A DNA stretch of 64,000 nucleotides, from positions 5,357,001-5,421,000 of the forward strand of contig NC_059554.1 of the NCBI RefSeq assembly GCF_905220415.1, given 5' to 3'. Under the pieces are notes generated by a model. It was not told where the DNA came from and searched no databases. It was given only the letters and a program-made list of their open reading frames with translations. Below are positions 12,601 through 23,771 of this stretch, one piece after another. Positions within the stretch are counted from its first letter, which is position 1. The number at the start of each line of letters is the position of its first letter. Made by a program: the position numbers and the translations under genes. This DNA comes from Colias croceus. Lineage: Eukaryota; Arthropoda; Insecta; Lepidoptera; Pieridae.

Positions 12601-12938
12601 TGACCATTCAAAACTGGTTCCTTCAATTCTTCCTTTATATCGCCATTGGTGAGCACTCCCAGAATATCCAATTCTTTATTTGGACTATTGAGTAGTTTCA
12701 TTTTGTCATCGACTCCATCAGAGAATATAAAATTATCATCGGTCTGACTGACAGTAATCTCTCCGGCAATAACATCAGAATCATGAAATGTGTATAAATC
12801 ATTGTGATCTATTTTGAATTTTGTATGAAAATAGTTATCAGTTAAATGGGGTAAATAAGCTTGTTCATCGCCAGAACTATCATGAATGAACATGTTTACT
12901 TCACTATTGCAACTTCCAGGCACACTCTCAACAGCCAT
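3674..12938 (-). CDS. INO80D: INO80 complex subunit D-like protein (10 coding exons)
   Basis: Probable subunit of the nuclear INO80 chromatin-remodelling complex. Coding exons in transcript order are 12938-12245, 11996-11775, 10130-9964, 9781-9669, 9288-9039, 8536-8371, 6628-6527, 6276-6187, 4148-4030 and 3721-3674. All phases agree and the total is 1971 nt (656 aa plus TAA). Residues 1-231 are one low-complexity exon. A cysteine-rich module at about 419-478 carries C-x4-C, CGRYCLAH, a C-containing middle and LCPEH, the zf-C3Hc3H pattern shared by INO80D and KANSL2. A basic stretch (PRKPKRRRR) and an acidic tail with DDILDPSVLSQIPDEAF follow, which recalls INO80D more than KANSL2. The N-terminal zinc module of human INO80D is not seen. 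The intron after 9669 starts with GC. The 11775 donor (GTACAT) is weak. The ATG at 12936-12938 was chosen because an upstream ATG is out of frame. A paralogue assignment to KANSL2/dgt1 remains possible. Confidence 0.8.
4166..5889 (-). mobile_element. Tc1-like transposon with IR/DR ends
   Basis: Both ends carry GTGGTCATATAATTAAGAAC, flanked by TA at 4164-4165 and 5890-5891, the usual Tc1/mariner target duplication. A second, related copy of the end motif (ATAATTAAGAACG) lies about 220 bp inside the left end (near 4389-4411) and about 200 bp inside the right end (near 5661-5690). This is the paired outer/inner direct-repeat arrangement of IR/DR Tc1-like elements such as Sleeping Beauty. The element sits in an intron of the INO80D-like gene, in the same orientation as the gene. 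Confidence 0.85.
4519..5530 (-). pseudogene. Broken Tc1-like transposase
   Basis: A DDE transposase of the Tc1 family, whose role would be cut-and-paste movement of the surrounding element. Visible in order: the N-terminal helix-turn-helix part (near 5530-5205), the first catalytic region with FSDETKINR (near 5090), HDNDPKHTA (near 4800) and the D34E region SPDLNPIENLW (near 4700), then a conserved C-terminus ending at a TAA at 4519-4521. It is inactive as written: an in-frame TAG after the residues VLPVI (4825), a frameshift in a CA repeat near 4785, and another frame change near 4655. No convincing start codon is seen. Confidence 0.85.
7156..7211 (+). repeat. Retroelement 3' tail with GAT microsatellite
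   Basis: CCCAGCAGTGAGAATGTACA followed by TATGGGCTGATGATGATGAT, the typical end of a dispersed lepidopteran non-LTR element. Confidence 0.5.
7741..8410. repeat. 70-bp minisatellite copying an exon end and its 5' splice site
   Basis: Ten copies begin with CTGACAGGCTCTGCGTGTGC at 7741, 7811, 7881, 7951, 8021, 8091, 8161, 8231, 8301 and 8371, an exact 70-bp period with few differences. The last copy is the genuine 3' end of the INO80D-like exon 8371-8536. Read on the minus strand, each unit holds about 40 nt of exon sequence, the exon boundary CTGTCAG and the donor GTATGT (GTATAT in the 7881 copy), followed by intron sequence. This is a simple tandem array, not CRISPR. Confidence 0.95.
8582..8803 (+). 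mobile_element. Helitron-like non-autonomous element
   Basis: Begins TCCTACTAATATTATAAATG, continues through a stretch ending GCGGGCGAAGCCGCGGAC, and ends CTAG before a T. The TC start, CTAG end and absence of terminal inverted repeats fit Helitrons. The sequence type is very common in Lepidoptera. It lies in the intron between 9039 and 8536 of the INO80D-like gene. Confidence 0.7.
9316..9388. repeat. Short hairpin MITE
   Basis: Inverted arms (TGAGCCCCC against GGGGGCTGAG, with inner arms GACACAATAGA and TCTATTGTGTC) fold into a tight 73-bp hairpin. It lies in the INO80D-like intron just upstream of exon 9288-9039. It resembles a dispersed lepidopteran element. Confidence 0.6.
10323..11326. 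repeat. 1-kb near-perfect palindrome (foldback element)
   Basis: Arms 10323-10747 and 10901-11326 are inverted copies that match almost base for base; the outermost bases are AGATCCGGCTGCAGGATTAG and its complement. They enclose a 153-bp spacer. It lies in the INO80D-like intron between 11775 and 10130. The spacer encodes nothing recognisable and no target duplication is clear, so the superfamily is unknown. Confidence 0.9.
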
Positions 12939-13150
12939 TTTATACTGGGACGCACAACTTGCATCGGATATATTTTGGGGAATACCACTGAAACTACATG
13001 TACAACTTGTATAAGTAATTGTTACGTGATTTCAACATTCGTAATCTCTTTCGAAACTTTACACTTACCCCACATTTTCTGAAGCACTCAAATAGGACAT
13101 ACTGGGTACATTTTACAACCTAATGTTATAAACATAAATAAGTGAAATGC
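12939..13150 (-). other. 5' UTR of the INO80D-like gene with a short UTR intron
   Basis: Reading the minus strand, a good donor (GTAAGT) follows 13069 and a pyrimidine-ending acceptor lies just before 12987. This gives an 81-nt intron at 12988-13068 upstream of the coding ATG. The upstream exon contains an ATG that is not in frame with the main reading frame. The transcription start is not resolved. Confidence 0.4.
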
Positions 13151-14250
13151 AACAAGGTCATTGGTCCCAATGCTACACTGAAATATAAAGTTATAGTTTG
13201 TTTAATTCTTGAGGATGTTAATTGTTGTAAAATACGTATTATTTTGTTGGAAAACGAGATAAGACTTCTTTTCTATTACAATGACAAATAACATGACATA
13301 TGTCAAAAATGCTTAAAACGATTAATTTACGAAGAATTATTGAATAATTTGTCTGAAGAACGTCTAGAAATAGCAAATATTATAATAATAAAATTGTCTT
13401 ATGCTATTTATCTAGAAAAAAAGTCACTGCTAAAGCAATTACAAAAAGAGAATAAGCCAACATAAAATATGCGTCTCGAATGTTATTTAACACGTTTAAA
13501 CTTCTAACATATATTGGATTACCTGATAACAATAACAGTACTGAATATTTAAACTATATAAACAGTATTCTACACACAAATATCTTTTTAACGAAAAGCT
13601 TTGTTGTACAAACTTATTTCAATAACATCAAAATGATTAATAATTGACAGATCAGTGATCACAGAAAACCACTAACCAGATAGGACAGTTATGCAATGCG
13701 TTCAAGTATAAAATATTTGTTATACATTTCGGGGTATGATAAAAATAAAAATAATTTTATAAATTTATTAAAATAAGATAAAATTACTTCTATATCGGTA
13801 GTTTTTAATACTTTATGTGTTAAAAATTTTACAAATAAAAAAAAAGAATCTATTTTGGATATGGTAATTTGAAAGTAAGCTGTCAAAATTCATCTTGAAA
13901 GACTATTGGCTATCCCACAGCTGATAGTTCTATTGATTGGTTACCATAAAATAGGGATACCATTTTATATTTACAACCCTTTTTTTACATAATCACTGTT
14001 TATACACAGTTCTTGTTTTGAGTCATCTTTTTACTCAATATATTTCTACAAAATTAAATGTCTACTAAGTATACTCAACAAATAATTACACTCATCGATT
14101 CTTAAATATCAAAATATGAATTTTAATTGGAGTTAAATCTACTTGCGATTTGAATTCGCCGCCATATTTAAATTTAATTTGAGAACCCCAAATTTCGAAG
14201 CGTTGTTGTGAATCCAATATGGCGATATCTGATGTTTTAATATTTTGAAG
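12939..14250. promoter_or_regulatory. Divergent promoter interval between INO80D-like and PP4R3
   Basis: The two genes are transcribed away from each other. The first exons appear to begin near 13100 (minus) and 14200 (plus), leaving about 1 kb of AT-rich DNA. No TATA box or other motif was firmly placed, so promoter function is inferred from layout only. Confidence 0.4.
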
Positions 14251-14761
14251 GTACGTCAATTTGACGATTCTGTAATGTGTATTCCGGTAAATTCTTGTTT
14301 TTCGCGTTAATTGAGTATGGTAATGCAGTTCATGATAACGTTTTAATTTTATAGTGGTTTATAAAAGTGTAGTGAAAGTCCTACGGATTGTATTGTTTTG
14401 TTTGTAATTTCCGATAATTTCGCGATTCCATTGTACGAAAATTTAATGAGTTCAATTGATATTTACATTTCTACTTATCAGTAAACGTAACTGTCTAAAC
14501 TTATGCGTAGATATATTGTTATACAATGTTGTGTTTTTGTGAAGAATCGAGAGACGAATGTAATTAGAGTAATTATGTATATATATTTTTCTATATGAAT
14601 ATTTAGTGGTTATGTGTACAATATATAAGTATTTTTGTTGCAGAAGTCTATATGTTTTCTTACCAATGGGAGTTAAATAATATAAGAATACGGTGCATAT
14701 GAATAGCGCCAGAATACGTGATTCATAATTTGAGTACATATTTGTAGTTGCGTTGAATATA
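14200..14761 (+). other. 5' UTR of PP4R3 with an intron
   Basis: A donor GTACGT at 14251 and an acceptor TTGTTGCAG ending at 14643 would remove a UTR intron. The remaining leader 14644-14761 contains one short upstream frame. The transcription start is inferred, not seen. Confidence 0.4.
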
Positions 14762-17700
14762 ATGACTGACACTAGACGAAGAGTGAAGCTCTACGCTCTG
14801 AACGCTGACCGGCAGTGGGATGATAGGGGAACTGGCCATGTTTCATCTTGTTATGTAGAAAGGTTGAAAGGCACTTCCTTATTGGTGAGAGCAGAATCTG
14901 ATGGAACATTATTGTTAGAAAGCAAAATACAGCCTGATACAGCCTATCAAAAGCAGCAAGATACTTTAATAGTATGGTCAGAAGGAGATAATTTTGATTT
15001 AGCTTTAAGTTTTCAAGAGAAAGCGGGCTGCGATGAAATATGGGAAAAAATTTGTCAGGTAAGCATGATGTTTGGAAATTTCCATCATTACTTTTAGGAG
15101 TTGTATATATTAATAATAATTATTTCAAAACTCAACTGATTTAAAACATCAACTTTATTCTTATAGGTTCAAGGAAAAGATCCTTCAGTTGAAATTACTC
15201 AGGACATAGTAGAAGAATCAGAAGATGAAAGGTTTGATGAAATGTCTGATAGTGTACAGCCAGTAGAGCTGCCAGCATGCGAAATGGGTCGTTTGGAAGA
15301 CATAAGTGAGTTGGTCAACAGTTGTCTGGTGTCACCTGCAAGGAAAGACAAATTGGCAGCTGCATTAGAAACTCAACACTACATAAAAAAACTCCTCAAT
15401 CTATTTCATATGTGTGAAGATATTGAGAACATTGAAGGGTTGCATCATTTGTATGAGATATTTAAAAGCATTTTCCTTCTTAACAAAAATACACTGTTTG
15501 ACACAATGTTTGCTGATGATACTATATTTGATGTAGTGGGATGTCTAGAATATGATCCTAGTTTACCCCAGCCGAAAAAACATAGAGAATATTTAAGAGA
15601 GCTAGCAAAATTCCGAGAAGCCATTCCTATAAAAAATAAGGATCTACTCGCCAAAATTCATCAAACATACCGAGTACAGTACATACAAGATATTGTATTA
15701 CCGACACCTACAGTTTTTGAAGATAATCTGCTAAGCACATTGTCCAGTTTTATATTTTTCAATAAAGTAGAGATAGTGAAACTAATAGAAGAAGATGACA
15801 AGTTTCTTACAGATTTATTTAAGTTACTAATGGATGATAAGACCCCTGACCCCAAGAGACGAGATTTAGTTCTATTTTTAAAGGAGTTTTGTAATTTTTC
15901 ACAAAATCTGCAACCACAAGACAAAGATGCCTTTTATAAAACATTAGTTTCATTGGGGATCCTGCCAGCACTAGAAATAACACTAAGTATAGATGATCAG
16001 AAGACCAAGACTGCATCTATAGACATACTGACTTATATAGTGGAGTTCTCACCATCAGTTGTAAGGGATTATACTTTACAACAAGCAAGTAATACTGAAG
16101 AGGTAAACTATGCTTTATGTCAATCAATAACATAAAATTTTATGTATGTCTGTATACTTCAAATTTCTTAAATGCAAACTGCTATTTTTTGTTTCTTACA
16201 TTGGATTCAAATTTCAATATACACATGATTTTTATTGGACAAAAACATCGTCCAACTCATAGTTTTGATTCTTATTATTAATTGATAGGTTCTTTAATGT
16301 AACAAATTGTTTTTATTTTCGTAATGTAATAATTTTGTTTTGATTTCTGACCTTATTAAATTATTGAGTAATTGAGTACTTACAGTTATAGAGATAATTT
16401 GCTCTTACATACTTTAAGATTTTAATTAATTTATCCTTAATTATTCTAGGAGCAGATGCTTTTAAATATTGTGATAGAACAAATGCTAAGGGATCAAGAC
16501 CCTGAACTGGGTGGAGCTGTGCAACTAATGGGTGTATTACGCATCCTCCTGGACCCAGAGAGCATGCTTGCGTCAGTCAATAAGAGTGAAAAAGCCGACT
16601 TCCTTAATTTTTTTTACAAACATAGTATACAGACATTAATAGGTATGTATAATCTTTTGTAAATATGAGTTTTGTCTTTATATTAATTCAGTTTAGTAAA
16701 TAATTGTAAATAAAAGTGTTTATTTATATACAATAATTATACTTCAATAGTTAGTATATGAAATAAATAAGGAGTGTTTATAAATTAGTTGAGTCATTAA
16801 TTCACTTTGAATTGTTAATGAATATTTATTAAGACTTACAATTGAAACAAAAGTGTAAATAAGTAGTAACTGAAAATTTGTAGGAAACAGATATGAAAAC
16901 ATTTACATTTTTTACTGCTTATAGCATGGTTGTAGGTAATCCCCATAGCCATACTTGTACAATACATTGCAACGTTTTAAATGTGTTATTACTTACTAGT
17001 ATATCTTGAGAAATATATACATTTGATACATTATAGTTTGTTTATTTGTCAAGTTTTAAATCAAGGAGGAATGACGCAGCACAAATCGTGCAATTAATCT
17101 TGAATAATTTTAACGCAGTTATACTAATCTATCATAATAAACAAGTCATTGGAACAACAACATTTGACATTACAGCTCCATTATTAGATAACACAACGGG
17201 GGAGAAGCCACTCAAAGAAGACTACCACACTGTGCAGCTGCTGGGCTTAGTTCTAGAACTCCTGGCGTTCTGCGTCGAACATCACACATACCATATCAAG
17301 ACATGTATATTAAATAAGGTATGTTCAGCAGTCGAGTTTCCTTCAGGCATGATGCATAAGTTATTAACTATTTTCTTATCTCTAAATGTATGACATTAAA
17401 AAGATGTAATGAATAAGTTTTAATCCAGTTAGTTATTCCATCTACTTAACTTAGTTAACCAGTACCATCTAACATAACAGTTAACACATGAAATATGTTA
17501 TGTATTGAAATGAAATAATAAGGAAAATCTGATATTGTTTTGTTCCATACGGTTACATTGTCATACTCAATTTTTCTGTGAAAACATAGTTCTTGCTTTT
17601 TTTGTTAGTAGTTAATGTTAAATAAATAAATAAATATTTATAAAATAACCATAAGTTTTCATAGAATTATGGATAAATTTTGCTATTCCAGAATACTTCT

Positions 17701-20700
17701 CTTTGTAAAATTTATATTAACATTGTTTCCAGGATCTCCTACGGCGCATTTTAGTGCTCATGAGATCCACGCACACTTTCCTCGTCCTGGGTGCACTAAG
17801 GTTCATGAGGAAAATCATTGCACTCAAAGATGAATACTACAACCGTTACATAATTAAGGGCAACCTCTTTGCACCAGTGATAGATGCGTTCCTTAGGAAT
17901 AATGGAAGGTAAATATAATATAAAACTTAATTCATAACTTCATACTGAAAGAAAAATAATTTGTAGTATTGATCAATTAACTTAGACCTTGTGGATTATC
18001 TGGCAAACAAACTGCCACTTAAAATAGACTAGCTAGATAACAATTTAATATTTATTGATAATACTTCACTAGTGAATTAGTTGATGTAATACTTGATCTA
18101 CACAAAAAATAATTTTGGCTCATAAGCAACCAGGATTACATTCAAAAATGATAGGACAATTATTTCTATTTAGTATCCTACCCAGTTGTTGATAAATATA
18201 TGAGATTGATTATTACTGAATTTATTCATAAATTCTTTAAAAATAGATTTATTGAAGGAATCATTGGTTGGTTAAGTTTATTAAGTAATTTTGTGTTCTA
18301 AATGATTTAAAACTAATTTTTTCTTTATAAAAATGTCTGTTTTGTTTTTACAGATATAATTTATTAGACTCGGCTATATTAGAATTATTTGAATTCATCA
18401 AACTGGAAGACATCAAATCACTATGTTCGCACGTTGTAGAAAACTATGGGAAGATCTTAGAGGATGTTGAATATGTGCAAACGTTTAAAACGTTAAAATC
18501 GAAATACGATCAACATCAAGACAAACTCAAGGAGAGAGATAGAGGTTAGTGAGATATAGTAGAGAAATTGCATTTTTCTATAGTGATAGTAACAACAACA
18601 AAAAACACGAAAAATAGTTTAAAATACCTGTAACCATTATTGAAGTAGATGTTACACTGAAGATTATTTAAAAAAAAAAAACATAAAAACACGGTTAATA
18701 AACTTGTAAACAACATTATTTCGGTCATTCAGAGAATTTTTACATGTAAGGAAAAATAAATTCTACAATGACTAAATAAACATGACATTAATATTTACCA
18801 AGAAGTAAGTAGTCAATTACGTGTTTACACAAAGCAAGAAGTCTTAAAATGCCCTAATTACTAGCAAATAATATAATTAACAAAAACCTCAAGATTGCAC
18901 TTTGGTTCAACATGTTCATTGATTTGTTAACCAGTTGATAATATAACTGAGTTGAAAGCTTTGACCCAAATAAATGATTGTATTTATATTGAAGGCCATA
19001 AACACGTTTTTTATAGGTGCATAATATAAGTGGACCAATACAGTTTTGAAAGTTATTATCATACCTGATTCTATAAATAATTTAAATTGTAGCTTTGTAT
19101 TTGTATATTTTTGAATATTTTAATATTTGCATACAAATTTTTTTGTTCATATTATAATAAATTTTAATAATTTTATTTGAATGGCTTTATAAGTGTTTAA
19201 CATTAATGTGTTTTTTATAAATTTAATTATTATTTTTAAGATTCAAGTTCAGATAAGAAAAAAAATATGAATTATGATATATTACAAAGCAAAATTTCCG
19301 TTTTAAAAAAGATTTGTTATTATTTATTTTTTCTAAGTTTTCTAGTAATTGATTATAACTTAGACAATACATTTTTGGAAGTCTACACAATTTAGAACCC
19401 ATGTTCTTTATTGAACCTTATACAATATACATAGTAATAATTTTGTATATGTTAATAACTAGCTTCCGCTCACGACATTGTACGTGCATCCCCGTTTTTC
19501 CCCGTTCCCGCAAGAATTTCGGGAAATCCTTTCTTAGGGGACGCCTACGTTATGACATCTACCTGCATGCCAAATTTTAGCCCGATACGTCCAGTGGTTT
19601 GGGATGTGCGTTGATAGATCACTATATCAGTCACCTTTGAGTTTTAAATATGTATATAGATTTTATCCCACACATTCCAGTGAGCGGCAGCGTGGCGGTA
19701 GCGGAAGCGGTGGTACCATCTCTATTACGTACGAGATACCGACGCGAGGCGCGGCAGCCGGACGACGAGGAGGAGATGTGGTTCAACGACGAGGACGAGC
19801 TCGAGGATGAGGCACCATTAGATGCGCCAGCTACGCACGCGCATCACGCGCTAGACGCGATCGGTACGGCCTTTAGTAAAATTTCTCAATTAAAATTGTT
19901 AGAGATAGAATTTTCTACTTCTAATATGATTCTTAATGATGACGAATGATGTATTTACCCCATTCGTCATACAGCCCATTTCCCACTGCAGGGACACGGG
20001 CCTTCTACAAAGGGTACAGGCCTTAATAAAACCAACATATACACCATTAATTAACTGTAGCTTACATATATTTTTTTTTTGATATTAAGATGTTTCTTTA
20101 CAGGTAAAATAGTGGAGAAGAAAGTGTGCACGAGCTCGGAGAGCGTGAACGGGCCCAGCCGCGTGCTGCTGACGACGGCGACCGCCAAGCCGGCGCACGC
20201 CGACGTTCAGGTATCCACGCCCAGATTACTCAATAAGGTAATTTAGATCCCTACCACCCTTTGCAACGCTTCGGGAACAAGGGCACGTGCTATGGCAGAT
20301 GCCGCTGAGTCGGGTTCAATAGATTCCTATTTCCTTTGCAATGCTTTGATAGCTTGTTAAGAGAAATTCTGTTGGGTTAAACGTGATAGATTCCTGTTCC
20401 CTTTACAACGATTTGGGAACGCGGGCACGCGTGGCAGATTCTGCTGAGTTGGGCTTAATAGATTCCTAGTTACTTTATACGGCTTCGGGAACACGGGCAC
20501 ACGCTATGGCAGATTCTGTTGGGTCGAGTTTAGTAGATACCCATTTATGTAATGCTTCGGCAACGCGGGTCGTGCTTGGTAGATTCCTTTGGGTCGGGTT
20601 AAATAGATACCTATATACTTTATAACGCTTCGGAAACGAGGCAACGTGCTATGGCAGATTCCACTGGGTTCATGGGTCCACATTCCGCCTTGGAATAATT

Positions 20701-21764
20701 ATGTAATTTTCCTTTCACTTTTGTGTTCTGTTTGAAAATTTTGCTTTTAATGTATAATAGCGGTCCGCCCCGGCTTCGCACGTGGTACATATTTCGCAAT
20801 AAAAGGTAGCCTATGTTCTTTCTCAGGGTCTAAAGATTGTCTGTGACAATTTCATCAAAATCGGTCCAGTAGTTTATGTGGGAAAACCATACATACATAC
20901 ATACATACAAACCTTTCCTCTTTGAAATATTTGTATAGATTATATCGATGTGTAAGCTTTTTCGCATTACATACAAATAATAAAAACATAAAATTCACTA
21001 ATTTCGGCTGATTTATTATCGAACAAAAATAATTATTTAAATCAGTTCAGGCTGTCTAACTGTACCTTATATCCTCGTCAATTGTTTGTGTACGTAAATG
21101 CATGGTTTAAGGTGATTAATATGATTTTGCCTTTGCCAGATGAAGCTTTTCATACACTATTTGCTTTCATAATTTAAATTGTTGCTGCTAATTATTGATA
21201 TTATGACTTCATTATGTTTAATTAATTAAATTAAATTTCTATGTATATACATATACATTGTCATAAGCTCCACAGGCTCCTAAATTTTTTTTAATAGTTT
21301 TCACACAAATGAATAACTGTTATCTACAAATACTTATTTTCCTTTATTGATATAAACCACTATTTTTAAAACATTAAATCTTAGCTCTGTACAGAAGCTA
21401 TACAATATTTTATAAAAATATATGTTAATTGCAAACAATTAAATGGCTTGATTCATAGTTAAGTTTACTGATACAATAAGTTCAAAACAATGAAGAATAA
21501 TTTATCATGAAAGCACAACAACGTGAGCAGTGTACATAAAAATATCATCCATATAGTTTCATCCCTGTGTGCAATGTAACTTACACTGCTTTTTCCGCCT
21601 TTTAAAATGTTTCCCATATGTAATGCACTACATGTAACTTGCAGGGTCTGGTGGACTACGACGGTGACTCGGACGAGGAGGAGGAGAGCGGCGGCAGCGG
21701 AAGTAGCAGCGGGCCGAGCGCGCCCGGCGAGGAGCGTGATGCCAAGCGGCCGCGGCTCGCGTAG
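14762..21764 (+). CDS. PPP4R3: Serine/threonine protein phosphatase 4 regulatory subunit 3 (falafel/SMEK)
   Basis: Targeting subunit of the PP4 phosphatase holoenzyme, known to act in DNA repair, centromere function and signalling. Coding exons are 14762-15058, 15167-16102, 16450-16642, 17176-17318, 17733-17908, 18354-18544, 19681-19863, 20104-20210 (or 20237) and 21645-21764. All phases agree, giving 781 or 790 aa. Residues 1-99 form the EVH1-like domain (RRRVKLYALN, LIVWSE). The SMK-1 region and armadillo-like helices follow (FCVEHHTYHIK, ALRFMRKIIALKDEYYNRYI). The acidic motif DDEEEMWFNDEDE and a C-terminus with GLVDYDGDSDEEEE and AKRPRLA are typical of the family. The start is the ATG at 14762; the frame is open one short stretch upstream but has no ATG. 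A UTR intron appears to span 14251-14643. The stop codon is the first unit of a 24-bp tandem repeat. Confidence 0.95.
19463..19660 (-). mobile_element. Helitron-like element beside a PP4R3 exon
   Basis: On the minus strand it runs from TCTATATACATATTTAAAAC to a CTAGT end, with a body matching the copies at 23420-23771. Its right edge is only about 20 bp from the PP4R3 exon starting at 19681. Confidence 0.7.
20240..20690 (+). repeat. Degenerate tandem repeat in the last PP4R3 intron
   Basis: Phrases of the type CGGGAACGCGGGCACG...ATGGCAGATTC...GGGTT...AATAGATTCCTA recur roughly every 75 bp, about five to six times, with substantial divergence. No coding sense is seen. It is a decayed satellite-like array. 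Confidence 0.6.
20757..20942 (-). mobile_element. Helitron-like element in a PP4R3 intron
   Basis: Contains GCGGTCCGCCCCGGCTTCGC, TTCTTTCTCAGGGTCTAAAG and a CATA microsatellite. The same family occurs at 41606-41766 and, interrupted, at 52410-53484. It lies in the last intron of PP4R3. Confidence 0.65.
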
Positions 21765-21950
21765 TGCCCGCCCGGCAATCTCGCGTAGTGCCCACCCGGC
21801 AACAGCGCGCAGTGCCCGCCCGGCTACCTCGCGTAGTGCCCGCCCGGCTACCTCGCGTAGTGCCCACCCGGCAACCTCGCGCAGTGCCCACCCGGCAACC
21901 TCGCGCAGTGCCCGACCGGCGATCTCGCACCGCCGCCCGGCAACCTCGCA
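21756..21950 (+). repeat. 24-bp tandem repeat spanning the PP4R3 stop codon
   Basis: Units start at 21756, 21780, 21804, 21828, 21852, 21876, 21900 and 21924 (the last is 21 bp), of the type CTCGCGTAGTGCCCGCCCGG plus four bases. The first unit contains the last two sense codons and the TAG of PP4R3. The period is eight codons, so every unit stays in the PP4R3 frame. The third base block is TAG in units 1, 2, 4 and 5 and CAG in units 3, 6 and 7. Confidence 0.95.
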
Positions 21951-23006
21951 AGCACGTTTCAAGGAATATAACACCCCCCCAGCGACCACGTCTCGCCTGA
22001 CCTGTGCTACGGATGCTACGTAAGCCCTTTATATTTTATAAGTGTACGAGTATGTGTTGCCTATATTCTCGATGTTCCCGTACACGATTGTCTCACGTTA
22101 CGCCGACGTATCCGATTACAGAATTATATTATATTTATTATTGCGCCGCGCCCGACCGATCTAGCATCGGTCCAGCGGCTATTTATGATAATCGGTAATG
22201 TAAAAGAGTGTGTTATGTTTGAAAATTGCGGCCGACGTTATCGCGCACCTGTTGGACATTTATTAGATGTGTAAATTTTGATTAATCATACCTTTTTTGT
22301 TTAGTAAATGTTCGATAGGAACGCGTGAAAGAGAATGAACAGATGGCGCTAGGATCGTTTGTATCAACCAATAGAAATCGAGGTTGTGACGTCATCGTTT
22401 CCCTAGTTGGTTACGGTTTCGGCTGTAATTTTCAGATACTTTATTTATTACACCAATATATAGCTATGCTTTCTATATAATGTAAATACGAGTGACACTT
22501 AAGTGTTGCATTATTATAAGTTGATGTATGAAAAGTTTTCATACATTGTAGAGTATAAACCGGATGGTATGAGAATGTAGAACAAATATTGGTTATGTAA
22601 TGTATTAATGTGACATTTTAAACGGTTAGGTTACTCTTCCGAAGAATTGTAATCGACTAAAGTACAAAGAAAATATGAGTGGGATTTAAAATATATTACT
22701 GTTAGAAAAATGGAATACAGTGAATGCGGAATGGATGTGTAGATGCATGTTTATTAAGGGAATACAATAAATGACCAACAATTTCTTAGACTAATTTTTA
22801 AATATTACAATGGAATTGCTAAACTGTAGACGAATTGTTAAGCCGTAATACTGCACAATTACAATGGTTACTTTTTCTTTATAACAATATTGGAAGAAGT
22901 GCCCGATTATTGTATCAGTTTAATTTATTATGTAAGGTAAAGATGATCTGTTTGATCTATACCAGAACTTAACTTACAATAAAACATACTATAGAGAAGG
23001 AATAAA
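21765..23006 (+). other. 3' UTR of PP4R3
   Basis: No gene is seen on either strand after the 24-bp repeats. AATAAA occurs at 22978-22983 and 23001-23006, which would give a UTR of about 1.2 kb. The arginine/alanine-rich frames over 21607-22023 on both strands are shadows of the GC-rich repeat. Confidence 0.5.
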
Positions 23007-23419
23007 ATTATTTTAATAGTTTATTTGTTATTATTATTAAAATAGTTTAATTTCAATGTATTACATTACATTACGCCTTACGGTACTTGAATGCAAGAGA
23101 TGTCTTAAAACAAACATTACAATAACCCTAAATCAAATGCTGTGCTTGTTTTGATATGTTTCTTAAATCTAAAATTTATGTGTAGTTCTAAATGTGTAAA
23201 TGAAAAGAATTATCTAAAGTTTCAAAATTTATTGAATTTTAAGTTTTTCTTCATCCTCACTGGACAGTACAATAATGTTTTTGCAAAAGTTAGTACCAAA
23301 CATAGAATATTTATTTTTTTTATTTTAATACATATTAAATGCTGTCTATCTCGTGCTATCACTTACATTTTCATAAAATGAAGTGATAGTATATACTGTA
23401 AATGTGTCAATGTTTAATT

Positions 23420-23771
23420 TTCCCGCAAGAATTTCGGGAAATCCTTTCTTAGCGGATGCGTACGTCCTAACATCTACCTGCGTGCCAAATTTCAGACCGA
23501 TACGTCCAGTGGTTTGCGCTGTGCGTTTATAGATCACTATATCAGTCACCTTTGAGTTATATATATATATACTCGCTCACGCCCACGACTTTGTACGTGC
23601 ATCCCCGTTTTTCCCTGTACCCGCAAGAATTTCGGGAAAACCTTTCTAAGGGGACGCCTACGTTATGACATTTGCCTGCATGCCAAATTTCAGCCCAATA
23701 CGTCCAGCGGTTTGGGCTGTGCGTTGATAGATCACTATATCAGTCACCTTTGAGTTTTATATATATAGATA
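23420..23771 (-). mobile_element. Two tandem Helitron-like copies
   Basis: Two copies of the 19463-19660 family lie head to tail: a truncated one at about 23420-23565 and a longer one at about 23573-23771. Both contain CGCAAGAATTTCGGGAAA and TATCAGTCACCTTTGAGTT, and a TA microsatellite joins them. Confidence 0.7.

Noticed and set aside
21465..22023. Long repetitive Arg/Ala/Val frames on both strands
   Set aside because: They come from the 24-bp tandem repeat after the PP4R3 stop, and none has the PP4R3 frame or a start context.
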